Source: Methylovulum miyakonense HT12 | GTDB lineage: Bacteria; Pseudomonadota; Gammaproteobacteria; Methylococcales; Methylomonadaceae | Direction of reading: 5' to 3' | Length of the DNA: 64,000 nt | NCBI RefSeq assembly: GCF_000384075.1 | Contig: NZ_KB913025.1 | Span: 643,584 to 707,583, forward strand | The notes under the pieces: model-generated | What the model saw: only the letters and a program-made list of their open reading frames with translations | Told to the model about the DNA's origin: nothing | Databases searched by the model: none | Part shown: piece after piece, positions 14,640 through 23,259 of the stretch | Layout of the letters: each line of letters begins with the position of its first letter | How positions within the stretch are numbered: position 1 is the first letter of the stretch | Position numbers and translations under genes: made by a program

Positions 14640-15932
14640 ATGAAACTGTCAGACAGATATAGCCCTGAATCCCTAGCCAAGTCCTCTTTACCGGATAAAA
14701 CGGGTCGGTTATTTATGAACCATCATGCAATGATGGATTTAAGCAATGTTGAAGTCGTTGGGGCTTCCGTCGATACCATCCGCCAGCTTTACTTCGGTAT
14801 CCCTAAGCCTTACTTGATTGAGAGTTTCCAGCAAGAAATTGAACAAAAAGAACAGTTTTTCCATTTATCCATGCCTAATGAAAATGACCGGTTCCATACC
14901 GAACCTTTCCACCTTGCCAAAATGGGCAAAGTGGCGCGGTATCGTTACAAATTACAAAACAACGAGTTAGGCGTTGTCATCCTGTTTGGCTCTTACTACA
15001 ACCTGATAGAAAATGAAGGCCAACATCTAAAAATTGAGCTGTCACCTAAGTTTATATCCTGCCGTACTGCCAAAAGCATCCAGGACTATATGGACACCCT
15101 GGCCAGTAGGCTGCTAATGAAATACGAAGCCAAAGGCTGCTCTGTCCATCTGGCCTGTGATTACCAGAACTTCACCCTCCCCCGTAATTTCCTAGATCAC
15201 CTGTCAACCTATAGCCGAACCATAAAAGCCTATGATGGGGTGTCCCAGATAGACCTATCGGACATTAGCGAGGCTGTGACCACTTACGGAAGCCCGAAAC
15301 AAGAACGTAACTACTTGATAGGTAAGCCTGATTGTGTGCAAATGGCCATCTATGATAAATCGTATGAAATCGTCAAAAGTGACAAAGTGGATTATTTCCA
15401 CAATGAATGGGGAACGTATTCCCTCGGTGTCTACGATCCTGAAAAAGTGGTCAGGCGTATTGAGGCCAGGATACACCACAAAGTCATCAGAGAAATTGGC
15501 CAGGGGATGGGTGTCCAGCTGGAATCCTTCGAGCAAGTCTCAGAATACCTGACCAATATCTGGCGATATGCCCTTAAAATCAATCGGTTTAACCTGGTCC
15601 AGGGCAAAGACATGCTGCATCCTTTCTGGCAATTGCTCATGGAAGATGTTCATTTCTACGTCCCTGCCCAAAACTTTGAAGTCTCCAGAAAAAAAAAGCA
15701 AAGTGTTGACCCTGTCGCCAAAAACATCACGTCCTTAGTGGGCAATTTTATAAGCCTCTGCGTCCGTCAAGGCTATGACCATGATGACGTGATGATATTC
15801 CTCAAGGCCATGCCCGTCTGGGGCAGGATCAGGCAATACTACAAAGAGCGGGGGCTAAATGAAACCGACATTAGGGAAAACATCAAAAAATCCATGCTCA
15901 CACGGCGGCTATTGTCCAGACAAGCGGCTTAA
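14640..15932 (+). CDS. Rolling-circle replication initiation protein (Rep/pII-like)
   Basis: 430 residues. Conserved-looking segments are KIELSPKFISCRTAKSIQDY, then VQMAIYDKSYEIVKS and VVRRIEARIHHKVIREIG; the YDKxxE and R-E-A-R pair is a hallmark of the Rep_trans/pII-type replication initiation factors. It would nick the double-stranded phage DNA at its origin and start rolling-circle synthesis of the viral strand. It follows the hairpin-rich region, as in other inoviruses, and lies in one direction with the Zn protein and integrase downstream. Confidence 0.75.
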   Translation: MKLSDRYSPESLAKSSLPDKTGRLFMNHHAMMDLSNVEVVGASVDTIRQLYFGIPKPYLIESFQQEIEQKEQFFHLSMPNENDRFHTEPFHLAKMGKVARYRYKLQNNELGVVILFGSYYNLIENEGQHLKIELSPKFISCRTAKSIQDYMDTLASRLLMKYEAKGCSVHLACDYQNFTLPRNFLDHLSTYSRTIKAYDGVSQIDLSDISEAVTTYGSPKQERNYLIGKPDCVQMAIYDKSYEIVKSDKVDYFHNEWGTYSLGVYDPEKVVRRIEARIHHKVIREIGQGMGVQLESFEQVSEYLTNIWRYALKINRFNLVQGKDMLHPFWQLLMEDVHFYVPAQNFEVSRKKKQSVDPVAKNITSLVGNFISLCVRQGYDHDDVMIFLKAMPVWGRIRQYYKERGLNETDIRENIKKSMLTRRLLSRQAA

Positions 15933-15934
15933 AT

Positions 15935-16090
15935 ATGGCTTATTCATATGAACCTTGTAAATTCTGTCGTCAAAAAATACCTTTTGACGGTAATTATATG
16001 GGTCGCCCACGCCAATTTTGTAATGATGCCCATAAAATGAAGTTTCATCGGCTCGTTAAAAAATCGTTACGAAAGTCAGCCGGCGATTAA
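15935..16090 (+). CDS. 51-residue zinc-binding protein between rep and integrase
   Basis: MAYSYEPCKFCRQKIPFDG continues with GRPRQFCNDAHKMKFHRLVKK. C-x2-C plus a third Cys and His (FCNDAH) suggest a small zinc finger followed by a basic helix. The start is 2 bases after the rep stop and the end is 5 bases before the integrase start, so it is probably a real, translationally coupled gene. Similar short Zn proteins accompany recombinases in other elements. Function unknown. Confidence 0.6.
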   Translation: MAYSYEPCKFCRQKIPFDGNYMGRPRQFCNDAHKMKFHRLVKKSLRKSAGD

Positions 16091-16095
16091 AAAAG

Positions 16096-17070
16096 ATGGC
16101 GATAACCAAGCAAGGCGATAACTACAAGCTGGATTTCTATCCTGAAGGTAGGGCAGGGAAAAGGGTGGTTAAGCTCTTCCCCACAAAGAAAGCGGCTTTA
16201 CACTATCAAAAGCAAGTCCTGTCTGGCCAAACCAAAACGGAAAGGCTGGATAACCGTCGTCTGTCTGAGTTTATAACGCTCTGGTACGATTTACACGGTC
16301 AGTCCTTGAGAAGTGCCAAAGTTACACGTCAATCTTTAATCCATCTTTCGGATTCTTTGAATGATCCGGTCTTGAGGCTTTTGTCAGTCTCAGATTATGC
16401 CATGTACCGCCAAAAAAGGTTAGAATCGGGTATCACTGAGTCAACCTTAAACAGGCAATTGATTGTTTTAAAATCGCTTTACCGTGAATTAAAGAGGCTT
16501 GAAGTTATCGCCTTTGAATTCCCTCTTCTAAATGTCCGCAAGCTAAAGCAAAGAAAAATGGAGCTGTCTTATTTGACTAAGGATCAAATCAAGGCACTAT
16601 TTGAAAGTATCGACAATTCAAAAAACCCTAGCCTTAAACTGGTTTCAGAAATTTCATTGGCCACTGGTGCCAGGTGGTCTGAATGCCAGTGTCTGAAACT
16701 GGAAAATGTCCGTAACGGTGGATTTTATTTCACCCATACAAAAAATGGTGAATCAAGGTTTGTTCCCGTCTCCCCTGCCTTATTTACGCGTGTTCAGGAT
16801 TTCTTAAAAAATAGCGAGTTCAAATATTGCTATGGTGCGTACCGTTCGGCTTTTAAACGTTCGGGGTTATCACTCCCAACAGGCCAGCTTGCCCACGTTC
16901 TCCGGCATACCTTTGCCAGCCATTTCATAATGTCAGGTGGGAATATCCTGGCCCTTCAAAAAATACTTGGCCATTCATCCCTTCAAGTCACAATGATTTA
17001 TTCGCACTTATCGCCTGATTACCTTAATCAAGCCGTTGCATTGAATCCTTTGGAAAATCCAAAGGTGTAG
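16096..17070 (+). CDS. int: Tyrosine integrase of the phage
   Basis: 324 residues. A SAM-like N-terminal core-binding domain (residues 55-140) is followed by the catalytic domain with all active residues: R in TGARWSEC, K in THTKNGESR, H-x2-R in HVLRHTFASH, H in LGHSSLQ and the nucleophile Y in MIYSHLSPDYL. It recombines attP with the tRNA-Thr 3' end. It lies 61 bases from the right att repeat, the usual integrase position. Intact, so excision remains possible. Confidence 0.93.
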   Translation: MAITKQGDNYKLDFYPEGRAGKRVVKLFPTKKAALHYQKQVLSGQTKTERLDNRRLSEFITLWYDLHGQSLRSAKVTRQSLIHLSDSLNDPVLRLLSVSDYAMYRQKRLESGITESTLNRQLIVLKSLYRELKRLEVIAFEFPLLNVRKLKQRKMELSYLTKDQIKALFESIDNSKNPSLKLVSEISLATGARWSECQCLKLENVRNGGFYFTHTKNGESRFVPVSPALFTRVQDFLKNSEFKYCYGAYRSAFKRSGLSLPTGQLAHVLRHTFASHFIMSGGNILALQKILGHSSLQVTMIYSHLSPDYLNQAVALNPLENPKV

Positions 17071-17131
17071 TAAGAATGTAGTAATTTTCCAGAAACCACT
17101 ACATAAATTGAATTATAACCACTTGATTTTA

Positions 17132-17176
17132 TGGAGCTAGTGGGGGGAATCGAACCCCCGACCCACACATTACGAA
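17132..17176 (-). repeat. Right attachment site inside the intact tRNA-Thr
   Basis: 45 bases identical to 4186-4230. Being the 3' part of the tRNA gene, this copy keeps the tRNA whole after integration. Confidence 0.93.
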
Positions 17177-17207
17177 TGTGTTGCTCTACCGACTGAGCTA
17201 CACCAGC
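17132..17207 (-). tRNA. tRNA-Thr (anticodon CGU)
   Basis: The 76 nt on the minus strand fold as a cloverleaf: acceptor GCTGGTG with CACTAGC, D arm GCTC...GAGC, anticodon stem ACACA/TGTGT with loop TTCGTAA (anticodon CGT), T arm GGGGG-TTCGATT-CCCCC, and encoded CCA. It reads ACG codons. Equivalent tRNA-Thr(CGU) genes are well-known integration sites (thrW in enterobacteria). Its own terminator is now 13 kb away at 4147-4178. Confidence 0.95.
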
Positions 17208-17274
17208 ATTTTGGTAAATTATAAAGGATTTATTAGGGTAATGAACAGGCTCTATTGGCAGATGAAAACAACCA

Positions 17275-18369
17275 TCAAATGATATGTTCGGGGTCACCAA
17301 TCCTGGGCCATGCCGTTAATACCGCCTTGACCACTGTCGCCAATGGGATCGCCAGAAACACCCCCCAAAAACCCCATAAACCGCCAAAAAACAGGATGGC
17401 GATAATAATGGCGACCGGATGCAAATTGACGGCTTCAGAAAATAGGAACGGGACTAGCACGACCCCGTCTATGGCTTGGATAATGGTATAAGCGACCAAC
17501 ATATACATAAAATCATCTCCGACTAGCCCCCATTGGAAATAGGTGACGATCAATACCGGGAAAGTCACCAAAGTTGCCCCGATGTAGGGGATGATGACCG
17601 ACAACCCCATCAACACAGAAAGCAGCATGGCATAATTGAGCCCCATGGTGGCAAACGTGGCATAACTCATTAGCCAGAGGATAAACACTTCAGAAAACTT
17701 GCCACGCACATAATTGCCGATTTGGGTGTCAACTTCAGTCCAAACCCGCACGGTCAAATGCCTGTCCCTAGGCATGAATTGCAGGAACCAGGCAATAAAT
17801 ACGCTTTTGTCTTTCAAAAAGAAAAACACCATCATAGGCACCAGAAACAGGTAGACCAACGCACTGACCAAACCCAACACCGAAGCCGCTGACAAGGATA
17901 GGACGCTCTGCCCATAAGTCAGCAGCTCTTTTTGTAAGGCATTCATAATCTGCTGGATCTTGTTTTCGGAAATAAATTTTGGATACATGTCTGGCAAGCG
18001 CATGATGCCATTTTGGGCGTGGTTGATTATTTCAGGGATATGTTGCACCAATTCAACTGACTGTTGGGACACAATCGGCATTAAATAAAACAGCAAAAAA
18101 ATCAAGCAGGCCAAAAATACGGAAAAGACCAGATAGACGGCCAGCAATCGCGGCAGGCCCCGTTTTTCGGCGTTACCTGCAAGACCTTCCAGCAAATAAG
18201 CGATGACGATTGACGCGAATACCGGCATGAGCAAATCGGACAAGAAATAAATCAACATAAAGATAACAATTAAGAGTATCGCTAACGAAACCGCTTGATT
18301 GTTTGGCAAAACATGACGGAGCGCCGTGCTCATGAACCTAAAGTTGGTTGATTTATCTTGGTTTAACAT
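17275..18369 (-). CDS. AI-2E/PerM-family membrane permease
   Basis: 364 residues with about eight transmembrane helices in the AI-2E transporter pattern: N-terminal pair (VSLAILLIVIFMLIYFLSD, VFASIVIAYLLEGLAG), a central amphipathic region, and the C-terminal core with GLSVIIPYIGATLVTFPVLI and FGGLWGFWGVFLAIPLAT, the family signature. Members include PerM, YdiK and TqsA; substrates are mostly unknown. It ends close to tRNA-Thr and diverges from the DHH phosphoesterase gene. Confidence 0.85.
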   Translation of the reverse strand: MLNQDKSTNFRFMSTALRHVLPNNQAVSLAILLIVIFMLIYFLSDLLMPVFASIVIAYLLEGLAGNAEKRGLPRLLAVYLVFSVFLACLIFLLFYLMPIVSQQSVELVQHIPEIINHAQNGIMRLPDMYPKFISENKIQQIMNALQKELLTYGQSVLSLSAASVLGLVSALVYLFLVPMMVFFFLKDKSVFIAWFLQFMPRDRHLTVRVWTEVDTQIGNYVRGKFSEVFILWLMSYATFATMGLNYAMLLSVLMGLSVIIPYIGATLVTFPVLIVTYFQWGLVGDDFMYMLVAYTIIQAIDGVVLVPFLFSEAVNLHPVAIIIAILFFGGLWGFWGVFLAIPLATVVKAVLTAWPRIGDPEHII

Positions 18370-18461
18370 GAATTATTGGCTATTTTGACGAAATGATCGG
18401 GATATTCTACCCCCAATAAAGCGTTTCGCCCTATGCCATTTGAAGTGGCCTTGAAGCCATT

Positions 18462-18490
18462 TTGAATTAATCGTAACCATCTCGTACAAT
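18462..18490 (+). promoter_or_regulatory. Sigma-70 promoter for the DHH phosphoesterase gene
   Basis: TTGAAT (18462-18467), 17-base spacer, TACAAT (18485-18490), 30 bases before the start at 18520, which is preceded by AGGA. Confidence 0.6.
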
Positions 18491-18519
18491 AGAACCCCCA
18501 CCACACTTAGGATAAAACT

Positions 18520-19476
18520 ATGCAAATTGATGTATTTAATGGTGATGCAGATGGTATTTGCGCCTTAGTGCAATTGCGGCTTGCCCGGCCTGCCGAAACG
18601 AAATTGGTTACGGGCATCAAAAGGGATATCCAGCTGTTGGAGGCGGTGTCCGTTGAAAAAGATGACCAGGTGACTGTGCTAGATATTTCTTTGGAAAAAA
18701 ACCGCACCGCTTTGGACAGGATCCTCGCCAAAGGCGCGCATGTGTTTTATGTCGACCATCATCAATCTGGTGAAATCCCTGAGCATCCCCACCTTAAAGC
18801 CATTATCAACACCGATGCGAATGTTTGCACCAGTTTGCTGGTTGACCAACACCTTGAGGGAAAATACCGTGCTTGGGCGGTCACCGCCGCCTTTGGGGAC
18901 AACCTGATTACCAGCGCCAAGCAGGCGGCCGAAACATTAGACCTATCGGAGGCGCAGTTAAGGCAGCTGAATGATTTGGGGATTTGCATCAATTATAACG
19001 GGTATGGCGGCAGCCTCAACGATCTGCATTTCGCACCGGACGCGCTGTTCCGGGAACTGTCCCCTTACGCATCCCCATTTGATTTTATGACTGACAATGC
19101 GGCGATTTATCAACAATTGTTAGGTGGTTATTCGGATGACATGGCACAAGCTTTGCGTATTAAGCCAGAACATCAGACGGACAGCATAGGGGTATACATT
19201 TTACCGGATGAGGCTTGGGCCCGGCGCATCAATGGCGTGTTCGGCAATGAGCTTGCCAACCAAACGCCCAACCGCGCCCATGCGGTCTTGAGTTTTACGG
19301 AAAAAGGCGATTATCAAATTAGCGTGCGCGCACCACTAACCAACAAAACTGGCGCCGATGAATTATGCTCGGCTTTCCCGACCGGAGGCGGGCGTAAAAG
19401 TGCGGCGGGCATCAACCACTTGCCTCTTGACCAGTTAAGTACATTTGTCACAGCTTTTGCAGAAAAATACCGATAA
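18520..19476 (+). CDS. DHH-family phosphoesterase
   Basis: 318 residues. The metal-binding motifs are visible: VFNGDADGICALVQ (motif I), VTVLDISL (II) and FYVDHHQSGE (the DHH motif), and the C-terminal GGGRKSAAGINHLP resembles the DHHA1 glycine motif. Such enzymes hydrolyse phosphodiesters of nucleotides or short oligonucleotides; the precise substrate cannot be read. It precedes cysC by 33 bases, in the same direction. Confidence 0.8.
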   Translation: MQIDVFNGDADGICALVQLRLARPAETKLVTGIKRDIQLLEAVSVEKDDQVTVLDISLEKNRTALDRILAKGAHVFYVDHHQSGEIPEHPHLKAIINTDANVCTSLLVDQHLEGKYRAWAVTAAFGDNLITSAKQAAETLDLSEAQLRQLNDLGICINYNGYGGSLNDLHFAPDALFRELSPYASPFDFMTDNAAIYQQLLGGYSDDMAQALRIKPEHQTDSIGVYILPDEAWARRINGVFGNELANQTPNRAHAVLSFTEKGDYQISVRAPLTNKTGADELCSAFPTGGGRKSAAGINHLPLDQLSTFVTAFAEKYR

Positions 19477-19509
19477 CATCATTCCAACACTCACTCATCC
19501 GATAAATGT

Positions 19510-20142
19510 ATGACTAACACGAAAAGTTCCAATACTGTCTGGCATCATGCCACTGTTACCCGCGCAGATAGGGAAAACCTGCATCAACACAAGAGTGTCA
19601 TCATTTGGTTTACGGGGCTGTCCGGATCGGGGAAATCAACGCTGGCACATGCGGTGGAAGACCAGTTGCACAAAAGGGGCATTTCCACGTTTGTATTGGA
19701 TGGCGATAATGTCCGCCATGGCCTATGTAGCGATTTGACCTTCAGCGACCATGACCGTGTGGAAAACATCAGAAGGATTGGCGAGGTCGCCAAACTGATT
19801 ATTGAGTCGGGCGTGATCACGCTAACGGCGTTTATTTCCCCATTCAAATCAGACCGGAATGCCGCCAGAAACCTAGTCCCGCATGGTGAGTTTCTGGAAA
19901 TTTATTGCCAATGCCCCATTGAAACCTGCGAACAGCGTGACGTCAAAGGCTTATATAAAAAGGCCAGGGCCGGACAAATCCCTTTTTTCACAGGCATTGA
20001 TTCGCCTTACGAAGCGCCAGAAAACCCCGAATTGTCGGTCAATACAAAGGAGCAAACATTGGAAGAAAGCGTGCAGGCGGTCATCGATTTGTTGATCAGC
20101 AGGGGCATCATTAAGGACGCCCCTTCGGCCCCCCTGCCTTAG
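19510..20142 (+). CDS. cysC: Adenylylsulfate kinase (APS kinase)
   Basis: 210 residues. The P-loop [15 protein letters not shown], the [16 protein letters not shown] segment and the family motif [13 protein letters not shown] are diagnostic. CysC phosphorylates adenylyl sulfate to PAPS in assimilatory sulfate reduction. The cysD/cysN sulfurylase genes are not adjacent. It follows the DHH phosphoesterase gene; because that family includes 3'-phosphoadenosine phosphatases, a link to PAPS turnover is possible but unproved. Confidence 0.93.
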   Translation: MTNTKSSNTVWHHATVTRADRENLHQHKSVIIWFTGLSGSGKSTLAHAVEDQLHKRGISTFVLDGDNVRHGLCSDLTFSDHDRVENIRRIGEVAKLIIESGVITLTAFISPFKSDRNAARNLVPHGEFLEIYCQCPIETCEQRDVKGLYKKARAGQIPFFTGIDSPYEAPENPELSVNTKEQTLEESVQAVIDLLISRGIIKDAPSAPLP

Positions 20143-20529
20143 GCAACGTAAAGACCGCTGGCCGGATAGGCTTTATCGTCTCCGGCAAGTTTAAACGCCT
20201 TTTGCAATGTTTTATTTTGGCGATGACGATGCCAAACCCTGTTCCCGGCGAATGCCGCCAGCCCCAAAACCTTGGACAACAGGCGAAAGCCCGCCCAGCC
20301 GGGTTTGGGTTGAACGGCAAACCTTCCAGGCCTCTTCCGGAACGTCTAGGGCGGCTCCTTGCTTTCCATTGGCATGTTTAAGCCCCCTCCCGCTTCGCCG
20401 GAAAAGTTCTGGAAAACGGTTTGATGTGGCCCGCATCGCCCCCATACGCCGCCGCTCTAGCACCCATTGTGGATACGGCCTACAAGGCAAGAATCCCTTC
20501 AGCAACATCCACGAAGATTAGTCGTGTTT
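20143..20529. other. Intergenic stretch, no supported gene
   Basis: About 390 GC-rich bases between cysC and the methyltransferase. Long open frames exist on both strands but have Arg/Pro/Ser-rich compositions typical of non-coding GC-rich DNA, with no ribosome site. It may be a degraded repeat; no clear ends seen. Confidence 0.4.
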
Positions 20530-21285
20530 ATGATCGCTAAACAACCGGATAACACCCAAATGAACGGCACATGGGAAAATTACGCCGAATTTAAAACCAA
20601 CAATAGCTTGTCGGCACGTTACTACGCCTTTGTTACCGCCTGCTTCAAAGCGGGGATCAAAGCGGTGGCAGGCACTGGATATTTTGAGAATGCGCTAGAT
20701 ATTGCCTGTGGCACCGGTGACAACACGTTACTGGTCGCCGACCATGCCCGCGCCGTGACGGGCATAGATTTGTCACACGAACAGATCAAAAAAGCCCAAA
20801 GCAACCCCGCCCTGAACCACATCCGCTTTGAAGAGGCCGATTTCCTGAGCTATCTGCCTGATGGCAAATATGGACTGATTACGGCGGCTTGGTTCCATAA
20901 CTACATCCATAACGGCACAGACCAGCGAAAGGTGGCCGAAAAAATCGCTACGGCCTTAACGGAAGATGGCGCGGTGGTGTTCCTTTTTCCGAGCGACAGC
21001 TTCACGCGCACCAAAACCAAAGACTATTTCGCCCGCCTGAACTGGCAACAAGCCTGGTATGAACATCAAGCCGATTTGGCCCGTGGGGTGTTCTCGTTCC
21101 AAGGTTCACCTTGGGACACCATGACCTGCTGGCAGCCGTTGTTCCTGTTTGAAACCTACCACCCTTATTTTGAACTGCATTTTCTTGACACCAAAAAGCT
21201 CTGCGTGGAAATGGGGTTTCTTGATGAAAGCTACTTGAACCCGACATTTGAAGTCATGTACGGGCGTAAACGCGAAGGCCTTTAG
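20530..21285 (+). CDS. Class I SAM-dependent methyltransferase
   Basis: 251 residues from the ATG at 20530 (MIAKQPDNTQMNGTWENYAE); a longer frame upstream lacks support. Motif I is ALDIACGTGDNTLLVA, the next acidic loop is VTGIDLSHEQIK, and EADFLSYLPDG gives the adenine-binding segment. The fold is a Methyltransf_11/25 type; the substrate is unknown. It stands alone between cysC and murU. Confidence 0.75.
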   Translation: MIAKQPDNTQMNGTWENYAEFKTNNSLSARYYAFVTACFKAGIKAVAGTGYFENALDIACGTGDNTLLVADHARAVTGIDLSHEQIKKAQSNPALNHIRFEEADFLSYLPDGKYGLITAAWFHNYIHNGTDQRKVAEKIATALTEDGAVVFLFPSDSFTRTKTKDYFARLNWQQAWYEHQADLARGVFSFQGSPWDTMTCWQPLFLFETYHPYFELHFLDTKKLCVEMGFLDESYLNPTFEVMYGRKREGL

Positions 21286-21453
21286 GAAGCCGGGGCAAAG
21301 CATACGGCAGTCCAACCCGCTTCCCAACATCCAACCCGGAAGCGTAGGCGGCAAACCTGATGCGGCCAGACTAAACGCCTATGTCTTATACATTGCGGCA
21401 AAAGGCCGCTTCATCATACATCCGGGAAACACGTTGGCAGATCAGAAGAACTT

Positions 21454-22134
21454 TTACCTAGAGCCAACCCGTTGCCCATAATAACCGTCCAACACCTGCA
21501 AACGCTCCGGCGTGCCTATGTCCATCCAAAACCCGGCAAAGTGTTGCCCGCTGACCCGCCGTCCCGTCATGGCCTGGCACAACAGCGGGGCAAGCTTACT
21601 CTTTCCGGAAGGCTGGCCTTTGAACAGCTCAGGGCTATACAAGCCGATGCCGCTAAACGTGTACTTTTCGCCGCCCTTCTCCAACACCTTGCCTGTGGCG
21701 TCCAAAGCAAAATCCCCTCCCGGATGGTGTATGGGGTTGTTGATCAGCACCAAATGCGCCAGGTCTACCGCCTGGTGTTTGAGCGAGGCGAACGGGAAAT
21801 CGGTGGCGACATCGCCGTTGACGACCAGGAACACGTCCCCACCCAGCAAAGGCAAGGCGTTAATGATGCCGCCCGCCGTTTCCAGCCCCTCGTCGCCTTC
21901 GGGGGAGTAACTGATGGCCGCCCCCCACGCTTGGCCATTGCCAAAATAATCTTCAATTTGCCGGCCCAAATGGGCGTGGTTGATGACCACTTCCGTAAAT
22001 CCAGCGCCGACCAACTGCTCCAGGGTGTGTTCCAGCAAGGGCTTGCCGGCGGCTTTCAATAAGGGCTTGGGGGTGTGGTCAGTTAACGGGCGCATCCGTT
22101 CGCCGCGTCCGGCGGCAAGTATCATGGCTTTCAT
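21454..22134 (-). CDS. murU: N-acetylmuramate-1-phosphate uridylyltransferase
   Basis: 226 residues of the nucleotidyltransferase family: MKAMILAAGRGERMRPLTDH is the nucleotide-binding signature, TPKPLLKAAGKPLLEHTL follows, and VFLVVNGDVATDFPF carries the metal-binding Asp. Paired with AmgK (4-base overlap), it makes UDP-MurNAc from recycled cell-wall sugar, the bypass known from Pseudomonas that avoids early MurA steps. The divergent arrangement with lptD is conserved in pseudomonads. Confidence 0.9.
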   Translation of the reverse strand: MKAMILAAGRGERMRPLTDHTPKPLLKAAGKPLLEHTLEQLVGAGFTEVVINHAHLGRQIEDYFGNGQAWGAAISYSPEGDEGLETAGGIINALPLLGGDVFLVVNGDVATDFPFASLKHQAVDLAHLVLINNPIHHPGGDFALDATGKVLEKGGEKYTFSGIGLYSPELFKGQPSGKSKLAPLLCQAMTGRRVSGQHFAGFWMDIGTPERLQVLDGYYGQRVGSR

Positions 22135-23147
22135 ACGTGGTCCCCAAGGGTTTGCAGGAAGCGGCCATAAGCGGGCCGTAGGCCTTCACGGACAACTTGG
22201 TCAAATTCTGCCAGTTCCGGGTATTGGCCGGTGACCGCCAGCACGTAGGCCAATGTCCGCGGGATGTCATGGAGGTAAGCGGATTTGCCATCACGCAAAT
22301 GCAACCTGGAAAAAATGCCAATGGCTTTCAAATGGCGTTGCAAGCCCATCAGGTCAAACCAGCGGCTAAATTGTGGCAAACCACAACTTACCAGGCCAGT
22401 TGCTTGCAAGCGTTGGTAATACTGCGCCAACCATTGCCCGACCTGCCCTTGGGGCCAAGTGACATAGCAATCGCGCAATAACGACACCAGGTCATAAGTG
22501 ATGGGGCCAACCACCGCATCCTGAAAATCCAAAACCCCTAGGGTGCCGCCATCAACCAGCATAAGGTTACGCGAATGGTAATCCCGGTGCACACAAACGG
22601 CCGGTTGCGCCAACGCCGAAGCGACCAGCAGGGACTCGACTTTTTCGGTTAGCTTCGCGGGGAGATCGGCATCCAGCAATTGGCCGGCAAACCAGTCGGT
22701 GAATATCCCCAATTCACGTTTCAGCAGGGCTTCATCATAACCCGGCAAACCGCTAGTTTCGGGGTCGGTGCGGGTTTGCAACGCAAACAGGCTGTCCATG
22801 GCCAAGTGGTATAAAGGGTTCGGGTCAACTGCCTTAGCCACCATATCCAAAAACGGCTGGCTGCCAAAATCCTCCAATAACAAGAACCCGTCCTCGAGGT
22901 TTTGCTGGAAAATCATGGGGGATTTCACGCCCGCGCTTGCCAATAACGTGGCGGCCTTGATAAATGCGGGGATATTTTCTTTGTCCGGGGGCGCGTCCAT
23001 CACGACCATTTGCCCCTCTGGCGTGGTGACCCTGAAGTAACGGCGGAAACTGGCATCGCTGGATGCGGGTTGGAAATCATCAATGGTCAGCAAGAGATCA
23101 TTTTCCAGCCAATCCAATAAACTGAGGGTTCTTAGGTCTTCAAACAT
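22131..23147 (-). CDS. amgK: Anomeric MurNAc/GlcNAc kinase
   Basis: 338 residues of the aminoglycoside phosphotransferase fold: PASSDASFRRYFRVTT (glycine-loop region), VCVHRDYHSRNLMLVDGG (catalytic HxDxxxxN) and LGVLDFQDAVVGPITYDL (metal-binding DFQD). AmgK phosphorylates MurNAc at the anomeric position for MurU. It is the first gene of the pair and diverges from lptD. Confidence 0.9.
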   Translation of the reverse strand: MFEDLRTLSLLDWLENDLLLTIDDFQPASSDASFRRYFRVTTPEGQMVVMDAPPDKENIPAFIKAATLLASAGVKSPMIFQQNLEDGFLLLEDFGSQPFLDMVAKAVDPNPLYHLAMDSLFALQTRTDPETSGLPGYDEALLKRELGIFTDWFAGQLLDADLPAKLTEKVESLLVASALAQPAVCVHRDYHSRNLMLVDGGTLGVLDFQDAVVGPITYDLVSLLRDCYVTWPQGQVGQWLAQYYQRLQATGLVSCGLPQFSRWFDLMGLQRHLKAIGIFSRLHLRDGKSAYLHDIPRTLAYVLAVTGQYPELAEFDQVVREGLRPAYGRFLQTLGDHV

Positions 23148-23259
23148 GGCGTCCGATGCGGGTAGATTAGTTATCTAGCAGTTATAAATTGAGGTAGAAT
23201 GCGTGTCCAGCATTCTATTCGATTTACTAACTATCACGCTAATAAACTTGATATCGCCT

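Larger units (their letters stand above)
4186..17176. mobile_element. Integrated filamentous phage (inovirus) genome in tRNA-Thr
   Basis: A 13-kb element lies between 45-bp att repeats, with a tyrosine integrase next to the intact tRNA copy. The order is: accessory genes on the minus strand, a repressor with divergent promoter, early unknown genes, a first hairpin-rich intergenic region, small protein, Zn protein, ssDNA-binding protein candidate, lectin-like protein, membrane protein, major coat protein, 25-aa peptide, pIII-like adhesin, pVI-like protein, Zot/pI ATPase, a second hairpin-rich region, Rep, Zn protein and integrase. The coat-adhesin-pVI-Zot order is the conserved inovirus structural module. 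No core gene is visibly broken, so it may be functional. Confidence 0.92.

Noticed and set aside
20207..20521. Open frames of about 100 codons on both strands between cysC and the methyltransferase
   Set aside because: Composition is typical of non-coding GC-rich DNA, with no ribosome site and no recognisable motif.
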